Assembly (NCBI GenBank): GCA_964349455.1
Contig: CAYGGG010000005.1
Location: 1-28,577 of the forward strand
Direction of reading: 5' to 3'
Length of the DNA: 28,577 bases
DNA from: CSSED10-109M sp964349455
GTDB taxonomy: Bacteria > Bacillota_I > Bacilli_A > RF39 > UBA660
Numbering within the stretch: position 1 is the first letter of the stretch; each line of letters begins with the position of its first letter. The notes beneath the pieces were generated by a model. The model did no database searches. It was given only the letters and a program-made list of their open reading frames with translations, and was not told where the DNA came from. A program made the position numbers and the translations under genes. Positions 22,602 to 28,577 of the stretch are shown one piece after another.

Positions 22602-24716
22602 TCACCTATTTTTTTCTTCAAATTTTACCAATACTTCTCTTGGTTTTGAACCACGCCCAGCTCCAATAATTCCTCTTTCTTCTAATAAATCAATTACTCT
22701 TGCAGCTCGATTATATCCTAAGCGAAATCGCCTTTGTAATAATGAAGCCGATGCTTTCTGTTCTTTAATTACATATTCAACAATTTGATCATAAATTGGA
22801 TCTTCATATTCTTCTTTTTCAACCATGGTTGTTGCTTTTAACTCTTCTTCTTCAATCAAAAAGGTTTCATCATAAATTGCTTTTTGCTGTGAAATTGTGT
22901 AGTCAACAATTGTTTTAATTTCTTTTTCAGAAACAAACGTTCCTTGTAATCTTATTGGTACATTTTCACCCATCGGCAGAAAAAGCATATCGCCATTACC
23001 AAGCAATTTTTCTGCACCCATCATATCAAGAATTGTTCTTGAATCAATACTACTACTAACAGCAAAGGAAATTCTTGATGGGATATTTGATTTAATTAAA
23101 CCAGTAATTACATCAGTTGAAGGTCTTTGCGTAGCAACAATCAAATGAATTCCAGCTGCTCTTGCAATTTGTGTGATTCGCATAATTGAATCTTCAACTT
23201 CTCTTGCTGATACAACCATTAAATCTGCTAATTCATCGATGATTACGATGATATATGGCAGTTTTTGAAATTTCTCTCCTTTTGCTTGTTTTTCAAGATA
23301 AACATTATAACCAGCAATGTTTTTCGTTCCCGTTTCATTAAACAATTCATATCTTCGATCCATTTCGGCAACGATTTTCCGAAGCGCAACAGTTGCTTTT
23401 TTAGCATCAGTTACAACCGGAATCAATAAATGCGGAATTCCATTATAAATATTTAATTCAACTTTTTTTGGATCAATTAAAACTAATTTTACTTCATCTG
23501 GTTTTGCACGCATTAAAATTGAAATAATAATACTATTAGTACAAACTGATTTCCCAGAACCAGTTGCTCCTGCTACTAAAAGGTGTGGTGTTTTATTTAT
23601 TTCACAATAAACTGGATTACCCATAATATCTTTTCCTAGCGCAACTAATAATTTATTTACTTGTAATTCTCTTGGGGCTTTTTCTAATATTTCTCTTAAT
23701 GAAACATAAATAGGAATCTTGTTTGGAAGTTCAATTCCAACGGTTCTTTTCCCAGGGATTGGTGCTTGAATTCGCACATCTTTAGCAGCTAATGAAAGTG
23801 ATATTTCCCGGTGAATACTCAAAACTTTACTAACCTTTGTCCCGGCTTTTAATTCTACTTCATATTGCGTTACCGATGGTCCAATATTAACTGCGACCAC
23901 TTTCCCCTCAATTGAAAAATCTCTAAAAACACTTTCTAATGCTTCAATATTAGTTTTTACAAATTCATGATTTTCACGATTTTCAGTTTTATCTCTTTTT
24001 TCTAACATTGTTATTAAAGGCTTACGATAGCCCTTTAAGTCAACTTCTTCAACAACTACTTCTTCTTTTTCCTTTTCATCATGATGTTTCAAATCTTCAA
24101 CACTTGAAATAACAATTTTTGAATTTTCATTAAATTTTTTCTCAGCTTCTAAAACCGCCTCTTTTGTTTCTTTGGTTGGTAATTTCATTTGCTCTTTTAA
24201 TGATTTCATTATCATCACAATTACATTACCAGCAACTAAAATAATTCCAACAATCATAAAAATCCAAGCAACAATTTGCGTGCCTAGAATATCAAAAAGT
24301 GGAATCAAAATAGTTGTAAAAATTGTTCCAATCATTCCGCCACCACTGATATTTTCTAAATCTGGTACTTTTCCTAACATTTCTAGTAACAAATTTGTTC
24401 CTTTTTCTTCTAGGCCTTGATAAAATTTTATATTTATAAGAATTAATGAAGCGATAAAAACCAAGTATAACCCCGCCATTCTTTTATACAATTTACTATT
24501 TAACTTTAATACAATATAAATACCAGTTAAAAACATCAATATAAAAAATGCTCGATAAAGAATTCCTACAAAAAAAGCACCACCAATTGCAATTAGTTTG
24601 CCAACAATTCCTAGTTGGCCGTAGCCCATTACAGCAATAAAAATTAGTAATATCCCATAAATTAAATAATTATATTCTTTTGGGATTAATTTTTCTTTCT
24701 TTTTTTTACGCCCCAT
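22602..24716 (-). CDS. ftsK: DNA translocase FtsK/SpoIIIE
   Basis: A membrane-anchored, ATP-driven DNA pump that clears chromosome termini from the division septum. The 704 residues contain four or five N-terminal membrane segments (about 17-170), a short charged linker (about 180-250), the alpha/beta motor with Walker A GATGSGKSV (383-391), Walker B IIVIIDELADLM (489-500) and ATQRPSTDVITGLIK. The C-terminal gamma winged helix (about 640-700; QRRFRLGYNRAARVIDLLEERGIIG) reads polar KOPS/SRS sequences. The linker is short, as in Gram-positive SpoIIIE-like proteins. ATG 24716 has TTGGAGG upstream, behind an extended -10 promoter. Grouping with parE-parC puts segregation and decatenation in one unit. 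Confidence 0.96.
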   Translation of the reverse strand: MGRKKKKEKLIPKEYNYLIYGILLIFIAVMGYGQLGIVGKLIAIGGAFFVGILYRAFFILMFLTGIYIVLKLNSKLYKRMAGLYLVFIASLILINIKFYQGLEEKGTNLLLEMLGKVPDLENISGGGMIGTIFTTILIPLFDILGTQIVAWIFMIVGIILVAGNVIVMIMKSLKEQMKLPTKETKEAVLEAEKKFNENSKIVISSVEDLKHHDEKEKEEVVVEEVDLKGYRKPLITMLEKRDKTENRENHEFVKTNIEALESVFRDFSIEGKVVAVNIGPSVTQYEVELKAGTKVSKVLSIHREISLSLAAKDVRIQAPIPGKRTVGIELPNKIPIYVSLREILEKAPRELQVNKLLVALGKDIMGNPVYCEINKTPHLLVAGATGSGKSVCTNSIIISILMRAKPDEVKLVLIDPKKVELNIYNGIPHLLIPVVTDAKKATVALRKIVAEMDRRYELFNETGTKNIAGYNVYLEKQAKGEKFQKLPYIIVIIDELADLMVVSAREVEDSIMRITQIARAAGIHLIVATQRPSTDVITGLIKSNIPSRISFAVSSSIDSRTILDMMGAEKLLGNGDMLFLPMGENVPIRLQGTFVSEKEIKTIVDYTISQQKAIYDETFLIEEEELKATTMVEKEEYEDPIYDQIVEYVIKEQKASASLLQRRFRLGYNRAARVIDLLEERGIIGAGRGSKPREVLVKFEEKNR

Positions 24717-24737
24717 TTTTTACCTACCTCCAACTAA

Positions 24738-24766
24738 ATTATATCACAAGATTATTATTGTTACAA
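24738..24766 (-). promoter_or_regulatory. Promoter of ftsK-parE-parC
   Basis: On the minus strand TTGTAA (24766-24761), a 17-bp spacer and consensus TATAAT (24743-24738) with extended TG (TGaTATAAT). The -35 follows directly on the upstream terminator. Confidence 0.8.
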
Positions 24767-24767
24767 T

Positions 24768-24788
24768 AAAAAACAGCCATCGCTGTTT
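24768..24788 (-). terminator. Intrinsic terminator of the rpsU-yqeY-cysteine desulfurase operon
   Basis: AAACAGC (24771-24777), loop CATC and GCTGTTT (24782-24788), with a run of T continuing on the minus strand to 24768. Confidence 0.8.
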
Positions 24789-24815
24789 AATAATTTCAAT
24801 ATCTAAAAATAACAT

Positions 24816-25913
24816 CTATTTATTTATTATTTGTTTTAATTGATTAATAAATTCTTTGATTTCTTTTTTAGTTGTTATGTGTGATAAACTGATTCGGATA
24901 CTTGATTCAGCCCTTTTTTGATCTTTCGTTAAATAGTAAATTAATTCTGACTGTTTGTTTTTTGAACAAGCAGTTTGACTTGATAAATAGATTTCTTTTT
25001 CGGATAAAGCATTAACAATTGTTGCTGACTTTATCCCCATTACACTAATATTAACAATATGAGGAATGCATGCTTGATCACTATTTATCCTAATTTCTTT
25101 TATTTTTTTTAATTCTTCTTTTAAAAATATATTTAAATTATTTACTTTTTCAATATTTTGTTCAAGATTTGAATACATTAATCTTAAACTCTTAGCAATT
25201 GCTATAATTAATTCCGTTGTTGGTGTCCCCGCACGATATTTGGTAAAACTATGTCCACCATCAATTAACGGATTTAGATTTGTTTTTTCTTTATGATAAA
25301 GAATACCAATTCCTTTTAAGGAAAAGAACTTATGTCCTGAAAAAGTCGCATAATCAACAAAATCAAAAGATATTTTTTGTTTACCAATTATTTGACTAAA
25401 ATCACTATGAAAAAGAATATTTTCATTTTTTAAAATTTGACCAATTTGTTCAATTGGTTGTCTAATTCCAAGTTCACTATTAACGGCACCTATACTAACT
25501 AAAATAACTTCATGATCAATTAATTTTTTTAAATGATTTAAATCAACCAATCCATTTTTTAAAAGATTAACATACTTTATTTTAAAACCGTTTTTGGTCA
25601 TATATTTAATTGGTTCAATAATTGAAGGATGTTCGTATTTTGTTGTAATAATTGTTTTCTTTTTACTACTTAGAAAGGATTTAATGACTTGATTGTTAGC
25701 TTCACTAGCACCACTTGTATAAATTATTTCAGTTTCTTTTATATGTAAAATAGAAGCAATTTGTTCGGTTGCTTCTATAATTAATTTATTTGCTTTAAAG
25801 CCGATTTGATGATTTGAATTTGGATTAGCAAAACAGTTTTTTGATACTTTTACAAAACTGTCCACTACTTCATCAAACGGTGGTGTTGTTGCTGAATAAT
25901 CTAAATAAATCAC
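24816..25913 (-). CDS. Cysteine desulfurase (NifS/IscS family)
   Basis: A PLP enzyme of aminotransferase class V that removes sulfur from cysteine for Fe-S clusters or tRNA thiolation. Features are MIYLDYSATTP, YTSGASEANN, His95 in KYEHPSI, HSDFSQIIGK (Asp171 and Gln174), the PLP lysine Lys195 in FSGHKFFSLKGIG and catalytic Cys316 in SSQTACSKNK. At 365 residues it is slightly short. The wording around Cys316 differs from the usual SSGSAC, so the partner may be specialised. The start is GTG 25913, overlapping the yqeY stop by one base (TAGTG) with AGGAG upstream. No iscU, sufU or thiI adjoins it here. Confidence 0.92.
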   Translation of the reverse strand: MIYLDYSATTPPFDEVVDSFVKVSKNCFANPNSNHQIGFKANKLIIEATEQIASILHIKETEIIYTSGASEANNQVIKSFLSSKKKTIITTKYEHPSIIEPIKYMTKNGFKIKYVNLLKNGLVDLNHLKKLIDHEVILVSIGAVNSELGIRQPIEQIGQILKNENILFHSDFSQIIGKQKISFDFVDYATFSGHKFFSLKGIGILYHKEKTNLNPLIDGGHSFTKYRAGTPTTELIIAIAKSLRLMYSNLEQNIEKVNNLNIFLKEELKKIKEIRINSDQACIPHIVNISVMGIKSATIVNALSEKEIYLSSQTACSKNKQSELIYYLTKDQKRAESSIRISLSHITTKKEIKEFINQLKQIINK

Positions 25914-26356
25914 TACACTTCTCCTAGTTTGGTTTTGATTTTTTGATTTACAAGATTCATGTCAGCTTTTCCTTTAACACTTGGCATTATCTTGGCCATC
26001 AATGGTCCAATATCTCTTTGACAAGTTGGATTTATTTCTTGAAATGCTTGCTCAATTATTTGATCAATTTCACTTTCTTCTAGTTGTTTTGGCATATAGT
26101 GATTGATTATATCAATTTCTTTTTCAGTTTTTTCAACTAAATCAATTCGATTACCGGCCTTAAACTGTTCAATTGACTCTCTTCTAGTTTTAATTTGTTT
26201 AGTTAAAATTTGAACAACATCTTCATCTTTTAATTCTATTTGATTAGTTTTTTCTGTTTCTTGAATCGCTGATTTAACCATTCTTAAAACAATTACTTTT
26301 TCTTTTTCGCCATTTTTTAAAGCAAAAATAATATCACTATTAATTCTTTCTTTCAT
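25913..26356 (-). CDS. yqeY: GatB/YqeY domain protein
   Basis: A 147-residue all-helical protein of the YqeY family, related to the tail domain of the GatB amidotransferase subunit. Signature stretches are KEKVIVLRMVKSAIQ, QFKAGNRIDLVEKTEKEIDII, YMPKQLEESEI and PLMAKIMPSVKGKADMNLVNQ. A role in tRNA-dependent amidation or tRNA binding has been guessed for the family but is not established. It lies 12 bases after rpsU, the common Firmicute rpsU-yqeY order, and its stop overlaps the desulfurase GTG start. Confidence 0.93.
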   Translation of the reverse strand: MKERINSDIIFALKNGEKEKVIVLRMVKSAIQETEKTNQIELKDEDVVQILTKQIKTRRESIEQFKAGNRIDLVEKTEKEIDIINHYMPKQLEESEIDQIIEQAFQEINPTCQRDIGPLMAKIMPSVKGKADMNLVNQKIKTKLGEV

Positions 26357-26368
26357 AAAACCCCTTCT

Positions 26369-26560
26369 TTACGAATTACTTCGACCTTTTTTTCGACTAT
26401 TCTTAATTCCCTCTAATTTAGCAAGCCTTTTTCTTACTCCTGGTTTATTATAATGTTCTTTATCACGAACTTCTTTAAGGAGGCCATTTTTAACAATTTT
26501 CAGTTTAAAATCCTTTAAAGCTTGGTCAACTTTTCCATTTCTAACTACTACCTTGGTCAT
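26369..26560 (-). CDS. rpsU: 30S ribosomal protein bS21
   Basis: bS21 helps start translation near the anti-Shine-Dalgarno end of 16S rRNA. The 63-residue product begins MTKVVVRNGKVDQALKDFK, followed by KEVRDKEHYNKPGVRKRLAKL and a basic tail. The start is ATG 26560, with GGAGGG upstream; a longer in-frame form to 26617 would cover the promoter. It leads the rpsU-yqeY-desulfurase operon. Confidence 0.95.
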   Translation of the reverse strand: MTKVVVRNGKVDQALKDFKLKIVKNGLLKEVRDKEHYNKPGVRKRLAKLEGIKNSRKKGRSNS

Positions 26561-26588
26561 AAAAATCCCTCCTCTCTTTATCGATTTT

Positions 26589-26617
26589 ATTATAGCACCA
26601 TTTATCTTGATTGACAA
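26589..26617 (-). promoter_or_regulatory. Promoter of rpsU-yqeY-cysteine desulfurase
   Basis: On the minus strand TTGTCA (26617-26612), a 17-bp spacer and consensus TATAAT (26594-26589) with extended TG (TGcTATAAT). Confidence 0.85.
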
Positions 26618-26626
26618 CTTTTTACC

Positions 26627-26656
26627 TAAAAAAAACGAAACTTTTTAGTTTCGTTT
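26627..26656 (-). terminator. Intrinsic terminator of the peptide-export locus
   Basis: AAACGAAAC (26633-26641) and GTTTCGTTT (26648-26656) form a 9-bp stem with a 6-nt loop and a T8 run on the minus strand. The stop codon of the last small gene (26655-26657) lies at the stem base. Confidence 0.88.
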
Positions 26657-26813
26657 AACAATAATTTGATAAAATGTTGCGAATAATTGTTCCGGTTACC
26701 CTACCACTTAATAAAATAAAATCAATTATTGTGCTTAATAGAATAAATATAATGGGCAGTAGCATAATTATTATTACTACTTTTAACGTCTTATTTTCTT
26801 TTAAATAGGACAT
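26655..26813 (-). CDS. Small hydrophobic membrane peptide, 52 aa; possible immunity protein
   Basis: A short gene on the minus strand from ATG 26813. The product starts MSYLKENKTLKVVIIIML, has a hydrophobic core at about residues 11-35 that should cross the membrane once or twice, and ends NILSNYC with Cys as the last residue. There is no double-glycine leader. It overlaps the preceding peptide gene by 13 nt in another frame, with GGTGAG nine bases upstream of the start, and ends in the operon terminator. Position and character fit a bacteriocin immunity peptide; a third exported or pore-forming peptide is the alternative. No homology is claimed. Confidence 0.65.
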   Translation of the reverse strand: MSYLKENKTLKVVIIIMLLPIIFILLSTIIDFILLSGRVTGTIIRNILSNYC

Positions 26814-26968
26814 TTGCGACCGCTCACCATTCTTCTAATACCACTGCCTAAACTTCGGCCAACATCCATAATTGAATTCATTAATCGCGCAATTGAGTTT
26901 AATAATGTCCCACTTATATTCAGACCGCCTCTTATCATTATTAATTGATTGTTCTTTAATTTTGTCAT
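26801..26968 (-). CDS. Double-glycine leader peptide B (bacteriocin-like precursor), 55 aa
   Basis: ATG 26968 is preceded by TAAGGAGG, which includes the stop of the upstream peptide gene. The precursor has a 15-residue leader, MTKLKNNQLIMIRGG, ending in Gly-Gly with hydrophobic residues at -4 and -7, the recognition pattern of C39 peptidase/ABC exporters. The predicted mature peptide has 40 residues, starts LNISGTLLNSIARL, contains one GxxxG (GRSLG), is strongly basic near the end (GIRRMVSGRK) and finishes CPI with a single Cys. It looks amphipathic. Pairing with peptide A suggests a two-component bacteriocin, although a signalling peptide is possible. Confidence 0.82.
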   Translation of the reverse strand: MTKLKNNQLIMIRGGLNISGTLLNSIARLMNSIMDVGRSLGSGIRRMVSGRKCPI

Positions 26969-26977
26969 GTTTCCTCC

Positions 26978-27118
26978 TTAGTTACAACGAAGTGGTCGCA
27001 TATAACCATCAATTACACCGATCATAAATATAATTCCACCAATAATTAATGCTCCCACTTTTAACCTAATTGCCCCACCTTTAATTTTAGTTAATTCATT
27101 TTTTTGTAATGCTTTCAT
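26978..27118 (-). CDS. Double-glycine leader peptide A (bacteriocin-like precursor), 46 aa
   Basis: ATG 27118 overlaps the stop of the upstream membrane-protein gene (ATGA) and is preceded by AAAGGAG. The precursor has a classic 15-residue leader, MKALQKNELTKIKGG (ELxxIxGG pattern), for cleavage after Gly-Gly by a C39 peptidase. The predicted mature part of 31 residues starts AIRLKVGALIIGG, is very hydrophobic with several Gly including one GxxxG (GVIDG), and ends YMRPLRCN with a single Cys at the next-to-last position. It is followed nine bases later by peptide B. A membrane-active bacteriocin subunit is the best guess. Confidence 0.85.
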   Translation of the reverse strand: MKALQKNELTKIKGGAIRLKVGALIIGGIIFMIGVIDGYMRPLRCN

Positions 27119-27507
27119 CTGCTTTTCTCCTTTATGTATTTTAATATTTCTTTTTTTATTGTAGTCGGTTGATACACAATAATTACTTTAACAAATTTTG
27201 TTTTAATTAGATCAGTTTTAAATGTTGCCTTTCGATATTGTTTCAAACTTTGATCAACCATTATTTCATCATCAACTTCGATTTGGTAGGTTACTTTTTT
27301 TTGTTCAATTATCATTTCCTTAATATTTAATAAATCTTTTTCTTCCATTGTTAGTTGAAATATCCCTTCTTGCAAGAAAACACTAATTGCTTTCGTTTGA
27401 TGATATTGATAATAATGAGCAAAAATACTAAAAAAAACTATTATTATTAAATTGATGATTATTACCCTTCTTGTTTGATGTAATAAATCATAATTAGCCA
27501 CTAGCAA
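27115..27507 (-). CDS. Small single-pass membrane protein, putative exporter accessory
   Basis: Not recognised with certainty. About 131 residues: a short N-terminus, one membrane helix (VIIINLIIIVFFSIFAHYY) and a charged outer domain with helical (EEKDLLNIKEMIIEQKK) and strand-like (VTYQIEVDDEIM, FVKVIIVYQPTT) parts. Position between the ABC exporter and the peptide genes suggests an export accessory. It is far shorter than HlyD-type fusion proteins, and no lipoyl motif or long coiled coil is seen. The start is uncertain: TTG 27507 has AAAGGA five bases before it, GTG 27501 is possible, and ATG 27540 would overlap the exporter by 47 nt with a less clear site. It overlaps the exporter gene upstream and peptide A downstream. 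Confidence 0.7.
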   Translation of the reverse strand: MLVANYDLLHQTRRVIIINLIIIVFFSIFAHYYQYHQTKAISVFLQEGIFQLTMEEKDLLNIKEMIIEQKKVTYQIEVDDEIMVDQSLKQYRKATFKTDLIKTKFVKVIIVYQPTTIKKEILKYIKEKSR

Positions 27508-28577
27508 TCGTTCCTTTCGCAAATTGATATACTTTATCATATAAATAATTATTATCTAAGCGATGTGAAATAACAATAATTGTTTTGTTCTTAAACTTAT
27601 CAAAAACATTTGTTAATATTTCTTTTTCTAAAGTTACATCTAATTCGCTAAATGCTTCGTCGATTAAAATGATTTGTGCTGGTTTTAATAAGCTTCGACC
27701 TAAAATAATTCTTTGCTTTTGACCACCTGACAAGTTATGACCGTTTTCTTCAATCATCATATTTAGACCTAGTTCTCGATCAAGAAATTGATCTATTTTA
27801 CATATCTTTAACATTATGTTTACTTTGCTCTTTTTATTTGCTTTTATTAAATTTTGATAAACAGTTTCATTAAATAAATTCTCTGATTGTGAAATATAAG
27901 TTATATTATCGTGAATTGATTTTTTTTTAAGATCGTTAATATCCCAATCATCATACTGAACCATTCCTCTTTTTACTAAAAAAAAGCGCATTAATAATTT
28001 CAAGAAGGTGCTTTTTCCACAACCACTATCACCATAGATTAATACTTTTTCACCTTTTTTAATTTTTAAATTTAAATTTTTAAGAACATAATCATATTTA
28101 TTATAAGAATAAGAAAGATTTTTAATATTAATTTGACCGCTTAATTTGGGACTTGCATAACCAATTTCTTTTTCTTGATAAAACAATTCTTGAATTCTTT
28201 TAAAAGCATTTTTGGTTTGTTGATATTCAATATCTATTTCAATTATATTTTTGATTGGTTCTAGGAAATAAGCCAATAATGTGTTAAAAGTTAAAAGGGT
28301 TCCGATTGTTATTTTTTCTTCAATTACTAATAAAGCACCTAAATAAATAATAATTAAAAAGCCAATTGATGAAACTATTTGTTTTAAAATACTTTGAACA
28401 TTCTGCACCTGATCAAAATCACGAATCATATTTAAAAGATTAAACTGTTGTTTTTCAATATTATGAATTGTTTTTTTTTCAATCCCAAGGCCTTTAATTG
28501 TCTCAAAATTACTGATCAACTCAACTAAATTTGAATTTAAACTAGCTCGTTTTGTTTGAATTTGATCAATATATTTT
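27494..28577 (-). CDS. ABC exporter of the bacteriocin (C39 peptidase) type, C-terminal part
   Basis: The frame is open to the right edge, so the 5' part is missing and about 360 residues are visible. They cover the last part of the membrane domain (KTIHNIEKQ..., FLIIIYLGALLVIEEKITIG, FNTLLAYFLEPIKNI) and a full ATPase domain: Walker A GDSGCGKSTFL, Q-loop YISQSENLF, signature LSGGQKQRI, Walker B IILIDEAFSELD and the H-loop IVISHRLD. The run LVELISNFETIKGLGIE matches the loop of peptide-exporting half transporters of the SunT/LcnC kind. Because two double-glycine peptides follow, the missing N-terminus is predicted to carry a C39 protease that removes their leaders. The stop TAA (27496-27494) lies within the next gene. 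Confidence 0.88.
   Translation of the reverse strand, partial: KYIDQIQTKRASLNSNLVELISNFETIKGLGIEKKTIHNIEKQQFNLLNMIRDFDQVQNVQSILKQIVSSIGFLIIIYLGALLVIEEKITIGTLLTFNTLLAYFLEPIKNIIEIDIEYQQTKNAFKRIQELFYQEKEIGYASPKLSGQINIKNLSYSYNKYDYVLKNLNLKIKKGEKVLIYGDSGCGKSTFLKLLMRFFLVKRGMVQYDDWDINDLKKKSIHDNITYISQSENLFNETVYQNLIKANKKSKVNIMLKICKIDQFLDRELGLNMMIEENGHNLSGGQKQRIILGRSLLKPAQIILIDEAFSELDVTLEKEILTNVFDKFKNKTIIVISHRLDNNYLYDKVYQFAKGTIASG

Noticed and set aside
22598..22621. Longer ParE starting at TTG 22621
   Set aside because: The extension lies inside ftsK and upstream of a good AGGTGA site placed for ATG 22597, where ParE proteins normally begin.
26561..26617. N-terminal extension of bS21 to 26617
   Set aside because: Covers the TTGTCA-17-TATAAT promoter; the family start MTKVVVRNG has a strong ribosome site.

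Overview
The window is a stretch of a very AT-rich, gene-dense bacterial chromosome. TGA is used as a stop (parC, ftsK, pfkB and the small gene ending at 27115 all end in TGA) and Trp is TGG, so the code is standard and not the Mycoplasma type. Cell-wall synthesis (mraY), Gram-positive-style ribosome binding sites, ParC/ParE topoisomerase IV and the rpsU-yqeY pair point to a low-GC Firmicute (Bacilli). The compactness and the pseudopilin/InlB/FISUMP and fibronectin-type surface proteins suggest an uncultured gut-associated lineage near Erysipelotrichales/RF39. The lineage is inference from gene content.

Layout: 1-851, 5'-3' exonuclease/DNA polymerase I N-terminus, leaving the window (-). 896-1888, mraY (-). 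2042-2305, rpsT (+). 2356-3294, membrane-anchored transglutaminase-like protein (+). 3302-4510, enolase (-). 4566-7205, large prepilin-like surface protein (-). 7338-9464 pnp and 9505-9774 rpsO (-). 9885-10718 truB and 10720-11415 a YugP-type zinc peptidase (-). 11532-11694, two tRNAs (+). 11744-12763, two unknown genes (-). 12860-16965, lipoprotein plus fibronectin-III surface protein operon (-). 17092-24716, smr, pfkB, parC, parE and ftsK in one orientation (-). 24816-26560, cysteine desulfurase, yqeY and rpsU (-). 26655 to the right edge, a compact peptide-export locus (-).

The most notable part is the right end. An ABC exporter of the bacteriocin/C39 type, cut by the window edge, overlaps a small membrane protein gene. 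That gene overlaps by 4 nt the first of three tiny genes too short for usual gene calling. Two encode peptides with textbook double-glycine leaders (MKALQKNELTKIKGG and MTKLKNNQLIMIRGG). The third encodes a 52-residue hydrophobic peptide that may be an immunity protein. All three peptides carry their only Cys within the last three residues. This looks like an undescribed two-peptide bacteriocin-like system.

Transcription signals are clear. I find 12 plausible sigma-A-type promoters. Nearly all have a 17-bp spacer and most have an extended -10 (TGn). Many intrinsic terminators overlap the stop codon of the gene they end. No stretch over 300 bases lacks a gene, and I see no CRISPR array, insertion sequence, rRNA or phage gene.
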